DNA from: Parcubacteria group bacterium
GTDB taxonomy: Bacteria; Patescibacteriota; Minisyncoccia; Phycocordibacterales; JABMOB01
Direction: 5' to 3'
DNA: 36,255 nucleotides
Assembly (NCBI GenBank): GCA_013204345.1
Contig: JABMOB010000028.1
Span: 1-36,255, forward strand
Shown here: piece after piece, positions 22,330 to 29,269 of the stretch
Numbering within the stretch: the stretch's first letter is position 1
Layout: every line of letters starts with the position of its first letter
Notes under the pieces: model-generated
Databases searched by the model: none
Seen by the model: only the letters and a program-made list of their open reading frames with translations
What the model was told of the DNA's origin: nothing
Made by a program: the position numbers and the translations under genes

Positions 22330-23724
22330 CAACTAAAAAAGAAGAAATTGCCGAATAGTCCAGGGGTGTACTTCTTTATCAGCAAAAAATCCCCCAATAA
22401 ACCTCGCTCAAATAATCGAAATTACTCAGTTGGGCAGGTTATTTATATAGGGAAAGCTACTTCGCTTAGGGATCGTGTAAAGAGCTATTTTGGAACAGGT
22501 TTGGCTTTTTCTAGAAGTCCCCTCATCACACAGATGGTAGATGAATCTACGGATATAAAATGGCAGGAAACGGATTCAGTTTTGGAAGCACTGATTTTAG
22601 AAGCTGGTTTGATAAAGAAATATCAACCAAAATATAATACGCAAGAAAAAGACAATAAAAGTTTTAATTTTGTTGTAATAACTAATGAAGATTTCCCGCG
22701 GATACTTTTGATGCGTGGAAGGGAACTCGAATGTGGTTCTCTACTAACTACTAACTATTTACTACGGACTAGTTTTGGTCCATTTCCTCATGGGGCACAA
22801 CTGAAAGAAGCTTTAAAAATTGTTCGAAAGATTTTCCCGTATAGAGATAAATGTTTACCCGCCCTCACGACAGCTCGGGAGCAGGCGGGTTTACCGGCCA
22901 AAATTTTTGCAGAGCAAAAACTTGGGCGGACAGGTCCGCAAGAAATTCACACACAGAAACTTAATCAGGCAAGACCATGCTTCAATCGTCAGATTGGTTT
23001 GTGCCCAGGGGTTTGTAATGGAGAAATATCTCAAAAAGAATACGCTAAAGTTGTTCGATATATCGAACAGTTTTTTCAAGGAAAGAAAAAAACTTTGATA
23101 CGAGATTTGGAAAAGGATATGAGGGTTTTTGGTAAAAAACAGGAATTTGAGAAAGCTAATACTATTAAAAAAACCATTTTTGCTCTAAATCACATTCAAG
23201 ACGTTGCATTGTTAAAAAATAGTGGGCGTTCTTCTGCGTCGCACCCCGTGGCGAGCGAAGCGAGTTTTACGGGGTTTCGCATAGAGGCATATGACATTGC
23301 ACATATGTCAGGTAAAGATGTCGTGGGTGTGATGACTGTTGTAGAAAATGGTGAGATAAAAAAAACTGATTATAAAAAATTTAAAATTAAAGGACTGTAT
23401 GGCGGGGGAGTAGATGACACTGGAAATTTAAAAGAAATATTATCGCGGAGGTTTAATCATCCAGAGTGGCGACTGCCAGATTTAATCGTGGTTGATGGTA
23501 GCACGGCGCAGATAAACGTAGCGAGAAAAATTATTCAAGAAAAAAATCTAAAAGCTTCTGTTGTTGCAGTTACAAAAGATGAGAGACATAAGGCACGAGA
23601 TATACAGGGTGATAAGGAGCTTGTAGGGGGACATAGAGAGGAGATTTTGCTGGCCAATAGCGAATCACATAGATTTGCTATCGCCTTCCATCGTTTAAAA
23701 AGTAGAAAACATTTCTTAAAATAA
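22318..23724 (+). CDS. uvrC: UvrABC excinuclease subunit C, short form
   Basis: It makes the two incisions in nucleotide excision repair. The GIY-YIG domain is at the N-terminus (SPGVYFF... GQVIYIGKATSLRDRVKSYF). It is followed by the Cys cluster (CFNRQIGLCPGVC), a UVR-like helix (FEKANTIKKTIFAL) and the RNase H-like endonuclease domain (IEAYDIAHMSGKDVVGVMTVVENG, LPDLIVVDGSTAQI, HRFAIAFHR). It ends at SRKHFLK, before the C-terminal helix-hairpin-helix region that makes most UvrC proteins about 600 aa; here it is 468 aa. Two repeat-like insertions lie in frame (about 22857-22942 and 23243-23275). An 18-bp CGATATATCG palindrome lies at 23052-23069. Confidence 0.95.
   Translation: MNSQQLKKKKLPNSPGVYFFISKKSPNKPRSNNRNYSVGQVIYIGKATSLRDRVKSYFGTGLAFSRSPLITQMVDESTDIKWQETDSVLEALILEAGLIKKYQPKYNTQEKDNKSFNFVVITNEDFPRILLMRGRELECGSLLTTNYLLRTSFGPFPHGAQLKEALKIVRKIFPYRDKCLPALTTAREQAGLPAKIFAEQKLGRTGPQEIHTQKLNQARPCFNRQIGLCPGVCNGEISQKEYAKVVRYIEQFFQGKKKTLIRDLEKDMRVFGKKQEFEKANTIKKTIFALNHIQDVALLKNSGRSSASHPVASEASFTGFRIEAYDIAHMSGKDVVGVMTVVENGEIKKTDYKKFKIKGLYGGGVDDTGNLKEILSRRFNHPEWRLPDLIVVDGSTAQINVARKIIQEKNLKASVVAVTKDERHKARDIQGDKELVGGHREEILLANSESHRFAIAFHRLKSRKHFLK
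22857..22942. repeat. In-frame palindromic insertions in uvrC (first site)
   Basis: ACCCGCC (22857-22863) pairs with GGCGGGT (22884-22890), and a second hairpin around CTTGGGCGGAC / GTCCGCAAG follows at 22921-22942. Together they add roughly 35-40 residues between FPYRDKCLP and RPCFNRQIGLCPG, which normally lie close together. Confidence 0.65.
23052..23069. repeat. 18-bp perfect palindrome with CGATATATCG core, inside uvrC
   Basis: The core 23056-23065 is flanked by TGTT/AACA. It encodes RYIEQ in frame. Confidence 0.9.
23243..23275. repeat. In-frame palindromic insertion in uvrC (second site)
   Basis: ACCCCGT (23243-23249) pairs with ACGGGGT (23269-23275). The loop contains GCGAGCGAAGCGAG, a module also seen near 31187-31199. 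It adds residues before FRIEAYDIAHMSG. Confidence 0.65.
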
Positions 23725-23729
23725 TTATA

Positions 23730-23746
23730 CCAAAGGGAGGGTTTGG
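23730..23746. repeat. Short hairpin with GGGAGGG loop
   Basis: CCAAA/TTTGG around GGGAGGG (23735-23741), just after uvrC. It resembles the inner part of the hairpin at 11353-11387 with G-C changed to A-T pairs. Confidence 0.5.
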
Positions 23747-23784
23747 AAAGATATTGCGACTATTTAAAATTTTATACAGCGTGA

Positions 23785-23790
23785 TACAAT
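23785..23790 (+). promoter_or_regulatory. Extended -10 of ddl (leaderless)
   Basis: TGATACAAT ends 6 bases before ATG 23797. Confidence 0.55.
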
Positions 23791-23796
23791 GTATAC

Positions 23797-24768
23797 ATGT
23801 TTAAAACAAGAGTTGGTGTGATCCGTGGAGGACCATCCGGCGAATACAGTGTGTCACTTCAAACTGGTGGAACGGTTTTAAAAAATTTACCAGAAGAGAA
23901 ATATTCTGCGCACGATATTTTGATTTCTCGCGACGGTACTTGGCATATGCATGGTATTCCTAGAGATCCACATCAAATTTTAAAACACTTGGACGTAGTT
24001 TTTAATGCTCTTCATGGCGAATACGGCGAAGACGGCAAATTGCAGTCGCTCCTTGATTCATTTGGTATTCCTTATACAGGATCTGGTGCTCTGGCATCAG
24101 CTGTAGGTATGAACAAAATTTTATCAAAAGGAGTTTTTACAAAAAAGGGAATCAATACTCCGCGACATTTTATTATTGAAGAGGGAGAAAATACCGATAA
24201 AAATTTATCTCACGTTTTGTCTGATTTTCCAAGTCCATCTTATATTGTAAAACCTGTTGATGCTGGTTCTTCGCTCGGTATGTCTGTTGCAAAAGACCTA
24301 AGTTCTTTGGATGGTGCTGTGCGGGAAGCATTAAAATATTCACGTAAAGTTTTGATCGAAGAATTTATCTCAGGTAGGGAAGCGACGTGCGGTGTAGTGG
24401 ATAGTTCACGTGGCGATGATTCGTATTCATTGTTGCCTGTGGAAATAATTCCTAACGACGGCAGGTTTTTCGATTATGAGGCAAAGTACGCTGGAGAATC
24501 GCAGGAAATTTGTCCTGGAGATTTTACACCAGAAGAACAAAAAGAAATACAGGACATAGCAGTTTTGGCACACAAAGCTCTTGGTTTGCGCCATTATTCG
24601 CGTGCAGATACGATCATAACTCCACAAAATGGAGTGTATCTGCTAGAGGTGAATACACTACCGGGTCTCACGCCTACGTCTCTTTTTCCAAAATCTCTGG
24701 AAGCGGTTGGCTGTACTATGCCGGAATTTTTGGATCATTTGGTTACACTTGCACTACAGAGAAAATAA
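23797..24768 (+). CDS. ddl: D-alanine--D-alanine ligase
   Basis: It joins two D-alanines for peptidoglycan precursors, using ATP. Features in order: VGVIRGGPSGEYSVSLQTG (substrate loop with Glu), VVFNALHGEYGEDGKLQSLL, YTGSGALASAVGMNK, the ATP-grasp lysine segment YIVKPVDAGSSLGMSVAK, VLIEEFISGREATCGVV, and the metal-binding end LLEVNTLPGLTPTSLFPKS. It is 323 aa, a normal length. It implies that this cell still builds a peptide cross-linked wall, consistent with the D,D-carboxypeptidase at 31351. It is followed by tRNA-Ala. Confidence 0.95.
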   Translation: MFKTRVGVIRGGPSGEYSVSLQTGGTVLKNLPEEKYSAHDILISRDGTWHMHGIPRDPHQILKHLDVVFNALHGEYGEDGKLQSLLDSFGIPYTGSGALASAVGMNKILSKGVFTKKGINTPRHFIIEEGENTDKNLSHVLSDFPSPSYIVKPVDAGSSLGMSVAKDLSSLDGAVREALKYSRKVLIEEFISGREATCGVVDSSRGDDSYSLLPVEIIPNDGRFFDYEAKYAGESQEICPGDFTPEEQKEIQDIAVLAHKALGLRHYSRADTIITPQNGVYLLEVNTLPGLTPTSLFPKSLEAVGCTMPEFLDHLVTLALQRK

Positions 24769-24858
24769 GGTTATTATCTTAAATTGATTCATCAGGTATG
24801 ATTTGTGAGTTGAGAATTAAATTCGTAATTCGTAATTTTAAATTCTTAATTAATATAC

Positions 24859-24931
24859 GGGCCCTTAGCTTAGTTGGTAGAGCGCCTCATTTGCAATGAG
24901 GAGGTCATCGGTTCGAATCCGATAGGGTCCA
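24859..24931 (+). tRNA. tRNA-Ala (anticodon TGC)
   Basis: The acceptor stem GGGCCCT/AGGGTCC includes the G3-U70 pair that marks alanine tRNAs. The D stem is GCTT/GAGC, the anticodon stem is CCTCA/TGAGG with loop TTTGCAA, the T arm is ATCGG-TTCGAAT-CCGAT, and the discriminator is A. CCA is not encoded. A run of seven T follows at 24933. A convergent reading frame (24870-25805) runs into this gene from the other strand. Confidence 0.97.
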
Positions 24932-25805
24932 CTTTTTTTAGATAGGTCATAAATGAATTTTTTGTTTTCTGATTAAGTTCGTAGATTAGCCCCAACTTTG
25001 TGGTGCCAAACTTTTTTGTTGGATGATAGCTAATTCCTTCCGGTAATACCAACTTTTGGAACCTCGGCTGTAAGTGTGGAGGTAGATCAAACCATACACG
25101 GCTTAGATTCGATATAAAATTCGTAGCATACGTAACTGTAGCTTCAATATCGAATTGTTCTATTCTCGATTCATTCAAAGATATTCTAACTGCCATTATT
25201 TTACTATCGATCTCAGCTACACGTTCCTGTGATTGCTCTCTGCTATATTCACCCTCTTCTCGCATCTCAAAAACTCTTTTCTTCTTTTGTACCAAATCTG
25301 CAATTTCTGTCTCATACTTTTTTGCCGCGTTTTCAAAGCTTATACCTTGTGCGGTCCAGCCAATGATCCAGTACAGATTGGCAACTATCGTGGCAGAAAG
25401 AAAGATCTTCCAATCACGACGAGACATTCCATTGTGCTGATAACTGCCATGCCGCAAGTACAGAGTGACAGTAATGGGATCATCAAAACAAAGAACAAAG
25501 AAAGCTACCACATCGCTTTTTTGCAAGATCCTGCCGATAAAGCGTTTCCACTTTCCAGTTGACTCTTTTTCCCGAAGTCCTTTCAGGGCTTCGATACAGA
25601 GCCAGTCTGTCTTTGACCAGTCATACGCCCTGATGACAAGAAGGTTGGTAATAATCGAGAGAAGGGTCATAACAACACCCCCCCAAATATTTCCTAACCA
25701 AATCATCATCGCGGGATACAACAGAAAGTCAAAGGGGTAGTTGAAGAGACGCTTCATGACAAGTCCTGCTCCGAGAGTAGCCCCTCGTTTCAAGACTTCA
25801 CCCAA
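24870..25805 (-). pseudogene. Chimeric ORF: membrane protein fused to the C-terminal part of a large serine recombinase
   Basis: Residues 1 to about 155 form a membrane protein with several helices (FDFLLYPAMMIWLGNIWGG, VVMTLLSIITNLLVI, FLSATIVANLYWIIGW) and a polar YDWSKTDWL...LKGLREKE loop. From about residue 160 the sequence changes to a coiled coil (KKKRVFEMREEGEYSREQ, then ERVAEIDSKI). After it come RFQKLVLPEGISYHPTKKFG and TTKLGLIYELNQ, which I recognise as the end of CPR-type large serine recombinases. The catalytic resolvase domain is missing. The last 20 residues are antisense to tRNA-Ala, so the natural stop is lost. The start is TTG 25805 with a good AAGGTGG site. It is probably a deletion product left by an element integrated at the tRNA. 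Confidence 0.65.
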
Positions 25806-25863
25806 TATGCACCACCTTTCTTTGGTTTAGATTTAAGCTACAATCTTACGCCTTCCATCTATA

Positions 25864-25893
25864 AGCATAGCACGAAATATGTACTCATGTCAA
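25864..25893 (-). promoter_or_regulatory. Promoter of the chimeric ORF
   Basis: Minus-strand TTGACA (25888-25893), 18-base spacer, TATGCT (25864-25869). Confidence 0.5.
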
Positions 25894-25943
25894 TAAGTTG
25901 TGGTAAAAACCCTTATTTATAGGCACTTTTCGTAAAAATACAA

Positions 25944-26585
25944 CTAAACAAAAAGAGAAGCGTCGACTGAGACTAATCCTGGTGCTAATGTTCCTGGGTT
26001 CGCCTTTAAATACTTATCTACGAGATCATAACCTAATGTATATCCAGCCCAACGTGGGATTTTTTCAGGTTCTGAGCCAAAGAACCAAAGAGCATTGTCA
26101 TACGATGGCAAAAGCCACACTTCTTTTGCCTTTTTTAAAAATATCTCCTTTTGTTCAGGCGTTAACGTCATAGACCAGGGCAGTGGATTTTTCCTTCCAG
26201 TCACCTCCATAGCAAAATGATCCGCAAGACCTTCGAAGATTAGTGCCTCAAGCAAAGTATCTCCCTCTACAGGTTTTTGCCAGCGAATAGTGTGATGAAA
26301 TTCATGCACTAGGATAAAATAAAGTTCCTCCCTGAGCGCCTTTTTAAAATTAACGTGCCTAGAATTTAGTGAAATAAAAATTTGATTAGCGTTAGGTGTA
26401 AAACCTCCAATACCACCGATCTCATCGATTGTTCCATGCGGGTTATCATAAAATACAACATCCACGTCTTTAACAGGCAGCAATTTTTTAACCGCATCTG
26501 TAGCAGATTCGGCTATTGACCTCAATTCTGGTTCATACGTCTGTATGTCTTTTGAAGCTGTGAGAATGTGAATATTAATAGACAT
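25944..26585 (-). CDS. Putative zinc metalloprotease, DUF2268-like
   Basis: 213 aa with HExxH at residues 94-98 (LVHEFHHTIRW) and a downstream FEGLADHFA whose Glu118 is the likely third zinc ligand, as in DUF2268/gluzincin-type predicted proteases. Upstream is GGFTPNANQIFISLN, a family-typical strand region. It has no signal peptide, so it is likely cytoplasmic. A TATAAT box on the minus strand (26592-26597) ends 6 bases before the ATG, implying a leaderless mRNA. It lies just after the terminator of the RiPP locus. It might remove the leader of the modified peptide, but this is a guess from position only. Confidence 0.8.
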   Translation of the reverse strand: MSINIHILTASKDIQTYEPELRSIAESATDAVKKLLPVKDVDVVFYDNPHGTIDEIGGIGGFTPNANQIFISLNSRHVNFKKALREELYFILVHEFHHTIRWQKPVEGDTLLEALIFEGLADHFAMEVTGRKNPLPWSMTLTPEQKEIFLKKAKEVWLLPSYDNALWFFGSEPEKIPRWAGYTLGYDLVDKYLKANPGTLAPGLVSVDASLFV

Positions 26586-26591
26586 AAAAAT

Positions 26592-26597
26592 ATTATA
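26592..26597 (-). promoter_or_regulatory. -10 box of the metalloprotease gene
   Basis: Minus-strand TATAAT, 6 bases before ATG 26585. Confidence 0.55.
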
Positions 26598-26610
26598 TCA
26601 TTTATATATA

Positions 26611-26655
26611 CTAATAAAAAATTCCCCGCGACGCCTTCATCGTCGTGAGGAATTT
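26611..26655 (-). terminator. Terminator of the RiPP operon
   Basis: 26619-26633 pairs with 26641-26655 (14 of 15 positions, one a G-U) around a 7-base loop. On the minus strand it is followed by TTTTTTATTAG. Confidence 0.9.
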
Positions 26656-26669
26656 AGTGGCAACATGTG

Positions 26670-26801
26670 TCACCACTTGCTGCAGGTACCGCCACCACTG
26701 CAAGCGCCGCCGCTTCGCAGCGAGTAGGTTGAGGAAGGGCTACCCTTGTAGGGGCGAACCTTCACAGTAACCTTCTTGGACTTGGGGGTCTTCTGCTTCA
26801 T
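26670..26801 (-). CDS. Putative TOMM/LAP RiPP precursor peptide, 43 aa
   Basis: A tiny gene ending the YcaO operon. Residues 1-29 are very basic (start MKQKTPKSKKVTVKVRPYKG), with eight Lys/Arg in the first 19. The end is the core-like LRSGGACSGGGTCSKW, with two Cys, three Ser and one Thr spaced by glycines, as expected of azoline-forming substrates. ATG 26801 is preceded by AGGAGGTGAT with 8-base spacing, a perfect match to the 16S 3' end. The in-frame ATG at 26807 is too close to that site. It lies 31 bases after the YcaO gene and 14 bases before the terminator stem. That it is the substrate of the SagB-YcaO enzymes is inferred from position and composition. Confidence 0.8.
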   Translation of the reverse strand: MKQKTPKSKKVTVKVRPYKGSPSSTYSLRSGGACSGGGTCSKW

Positions 26802-26832
26802 ACACATCACCTCCTTTCCTGCCTGGTTGGCT

Positions 26833-27654
26833 CTATGCAAAGAAGTGTGGAGTCGAAGGATACTCCATCTTCCATTTAAACCCTAACACCTTCATCCTTT
26901 TGTGTCCATAGTGTTCAGTACCGTAACCAAAATTGATCGGCATGAGCTTTTCGGACAATACACGGATGACATTCAACCCAGACTCATTTCCTTTTGGAGT
27001 GACATCTACCACGATAGGATCAAAGATGCTCATGTCACCGCAAAAGTCTTCTGGGATGATCTTACCGGTTTCTGCTTGAAGAAGCCATTCAAGATGTACG
27101 AGGTTTTTCGGATCAAGATAAAACAACCCGTGATCCTCGATATCCTTTATGTCACTAATGACCATGCCACGTCTTGGCCGACGAAAGTGCCAAGTAATTC
27201 CCATAAGCTCCGCTTCGGAGAATGCCCTGTCAGCTGCCTCGATAAACGAGGACCGACATCCAGCACCAAAAAACAGCGCGGGTCTCTTGCTCTCCGACCA
27301 AATCATCGCAAGCACCACAGGTGGTCCATCAAGTGTGATATTTAGAAGCGACACATTGTAACCAGCGCTTCTCCAATAGGACATTCGACTTCTCAATTGA
27401 TCGGGCAAGCATTCGTCCGAGATTTTCTCAGCTGAACGTTTCGAGTACCATGTCGCACAAAAAGCATCTCGCTCGATAAGTTCATAGAGACCAGTCTGGA
27501 TTGCAACCTGCCTGTCAAAGTGTGCTGCGACTCCGCTTGAACTTGCCCGGTAGAAAAACCTTCTGGCACTGTTGTGCTTGCGTGGCGCAAAAAAGACAAG
27601 ATCCGTAGGCACGCACACACGCTCACCAGTGGCCTCTTTAAAACCAACTACCAA
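26833..27654 (-). CDS. YcaO cyclodehydratase, C-terminal part
   Basis: YcaO enzymes activate backbone amides with ATP to form thiazoline/oxazoline rings (or thioamides/amidines). This 273-aa frame contains the second half of the domain: GERVCVPTDLVFF, SSSGVAAHFDRQVAIQTGLY, the ATP/Mg motif ELIERDAF (residues 58-65), DGPPVVLAMIWSE, a RSSFIEAADRAFSEAELMG helix and a C-terminal INFGYGTEHYGHKR. It ends PSTPHFFA, similar to the PHPF-type tail of TOMM YcaO proteins. The frame opens with TTG 27654 overlapping the stop of the upstream frame. The N-terminal half of YcaO lies in that upstream frame, so the domain is split by one base. No good ribosome site precedes the TTG. Confidence 0.85.
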   Translation of the reverse strand: MVVGFKEATGERVCVPTDLVFFAPRKHNSARRFFYRASSSGVAAHFDRQVAIQTGLYELIERDAFCATWYSKRSAEKISDECLPDQLRSRMSYWRSAGYNVSLLNITLDGPPVVLAMIWSESKRPALFFGAGCRSSFIEAADRAFSEAELMGITWHFRRPRRGMVISDIKDIEDHGLFYLDPKNLVHLEWLLQAETGKIIPEDFCGDMSIFDPIVVDVTPKGNESGLNVIRVLSEKLMPINFGYGTEHYGHKRMKVLGFKWKMEYPSTPHFFA

Positions 27655-29042
27655 TCTATTCTTTTCTTGGGGTTAAATGGTTCTACTCCACCAAGCATTT
27701 TGTACTGACTTTTCATATAGGGCACAGTTGCGCGTGGATCGAGAAACGGTGCAACAAGATTAATGGCAGTTTCGGTCAAATCAGATCGATATTGCTGTAA
27801 GGCATATCGCTCGAATCCTTCAGCTATAGCTTTAACGACCGCTTCATTTGTAGTAGATCCTGTGGCGAATCCTCTGTTGTCTTTCAGAACTGAAGCAGTC
27901 AAACGTCCATTTGTTGGGCGATATGTAGCAACCGCACCCCATTGAGACAAAGAGTGCCCCTTAATCTTAGGTTCCCAAAAGAAGATATCCGCAATAGGTT
28001 TGTCACTGCCGACAAGCTCTCGTTTCAGCCGATAGGCCTTGTCCGCCATTTCATGATCAACTCTTGGACGAATCTTTTCTGTGTGTTCGGGAATACCCAG
28101 AATAAGGGTTGTGATGACTGATTCTTGCGGAAACTGTAAACCAAGCTCTCGCGCAAGCAGTTCATCACAGAATCCACAGCACTCGACTGATCCGATATTT
28201 TGTTCGGCGCAGTACAAAGAAGTATTCTGTGCGGCGTGTCCAGCTTCAAGCAACGTGAGCAGATAACCACGACTGGCATACTTTGAGATCATGCGGTCAA
28301 AATTTGCCGCAATACAAAGTATGCAAGCCGCATTCTTCAGTAGATCATTAGTGTTGAACACCTTCGTGATCCACACCAGCGGATTGTTGCTGGGCATGAC
28401 TGCCAATGCCAGTTTTTCAGGTTCCCATCGGTAAACACCGGGGGGCAGGCACTGACCTTCACGCGGAACGATTAGATACAAATCTAGTGGATATAACGCG
28501 CCACCAGACGGAACACTCCAATGACCGTTCTTTCCGACACCGTAGGTTGCTCTAAGAAGTCCCGACAACTGATCAAGGGGAATTTTCGCTTCTCGAAACT
28601 GTCTAACAGTTAGCCTTTTCTCGATCGTTTTGAAAAGATTACTATCCGGTGGCGCTGAAAGTTGAATAGGTTCACCGTTCCGCTCGCGCAACCGCGGAGT
28701 GCTCATGATACGATTAATTTCTTCAACTCCATGGTCATAAGAGAAGAACAGAGGATTTGATGAGTCCTCGTGGAACCCAGCGAATAGATTCCTACTTTCT
28801 CTGACAATCCCTTGGTCTTCACAAAGCGACAAGAGTTCGCAAATTCTCTCCTGACCAATCGACGGCAGTTGGTTTATGATATCCTGAACACTGTTCATGC
28901 CATTGCAAAGACGGAGAATTTTTTCGATGTCCTTACTTCTACCAGAAAGGCTTATGATGCCTTTACGTCCTACAAAATTAAGTTCATTTCTGTTCTTTCG
29001 GTACCCATAGAGTATAGCCAGTGGCTGTGAATGCCTTTCCAT
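27648..29042 (-). CDS. RRE-like winged helix + SagB-type nitroreductase + N-terminal part of YcaO
   Basis: 464 aa. Residues ~15-95 look like a PqqD-type leader-recognition winged helix (GRKGIISLSG, ILRLCNGMNSVQDIINQLPS). Residues ~138-325 are a SagB/ThcOx FMN-dependent dehydrogenase: KRLTVRQF, GLLRATYGVG, WSVPSGGALYPLDLYLIV, LLTLLEAGHAAQNTSLYCAE and TTLILGIPEH. It would oxidise azolines to azoles. Residues ~365-464 are the first half of YcaO: RLTASVLKDNRGFATGSTTN, then EAVVKAIAEGFERYALQQY with the E-x2-ER pattern. The frame ends at DW, exactly where the downstream frame continues VVGFKEATGERV. ATG 29042 has AAGGAG at 7 bases. It is first in the operon and richer in G+C than the backbone. Confidence 0.85.
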   Translation of the reverse strand: MERHSQPLAILYGYRKNRNELNFVGRKGIISLSGRSKDIEKILRLCNGMNSVQDIINQLPSIGQERICELLSLCEDQGIVRESRNLFAGFHEDSSNPLFFSYDHGVEEINRIMSTPRLRERNGEPIQLSAPPDSNLFKTIEKRLTVRQFREAKIPLDQLSGLLRATYGVGKNGHWSVPSGGALYPLDLYLIVPREGQCLPPGVYRWEPEKLALAVMPSNNPLVWITKVFNTNDLLKNAACILCIAANFDRMISKYASRGYLLTLLEAGHAAQNTSLYCAEQNIGSVECCGFCDELLARELGLQFPQESVITTLILGIPEHTEKIRPRVDHEMADKAYRLKRELVGSDKPIADIFFWEPKIKGHSLSQWGAVATYRPTNGRLTASVLKDNRGFATGSTTNEAVVKAIAEGFERYALQQYRSDLTETAINLVAPFLDPRATVPYMKSQYKMLGGVEPFNPKKRIDW

Positions 29043-29234
29043 TTTCTCGCTCCTTTTACAAATTATCAAGGTACAATATTATGGACATGGGCAACAAGCC
29101 AATTGCCATATTTTTAACAAAACATACCGAATCTGTTGGATTTTGTCAATACTTGTCAGAACTCAATATTACGTGTTGCTATTAATCACTTCATATGATA
29201 CTTTACGGGAAGAGTTAAGTCCTTTTACAAGTGA

Positions 29235-29240
29235 TATAAT
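29235..29240 (+). promoter_or_regulatory. Extended -10 promoter of the ABC-F gene
   Basis: TGATATAAT (TATAAT at 29235-29240) in the divergent gap between the RiPP operon (start 29042) and ABC-F. No good -35 is seen. The rest of this 227-base gap shows no further gene. Confidence 0.6.
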
Positions 29241-29269
29241 AATTTCCTAACAAACAAAGGAGGATGAGC

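Noticed and set aside
24870-24931. Last 20 residues of the chimeric ORF as real protein
   Set aside because: They are the antisense translation of tRNA-Ala; such GFEPMTSS-like tails are a known annotation artefact.
26801-26807. ATG 26807 as start of the precursor peptide
   Set aside because: Only two bases separate it from AGGAGG; ATG 26801 has an 8-base spacing.
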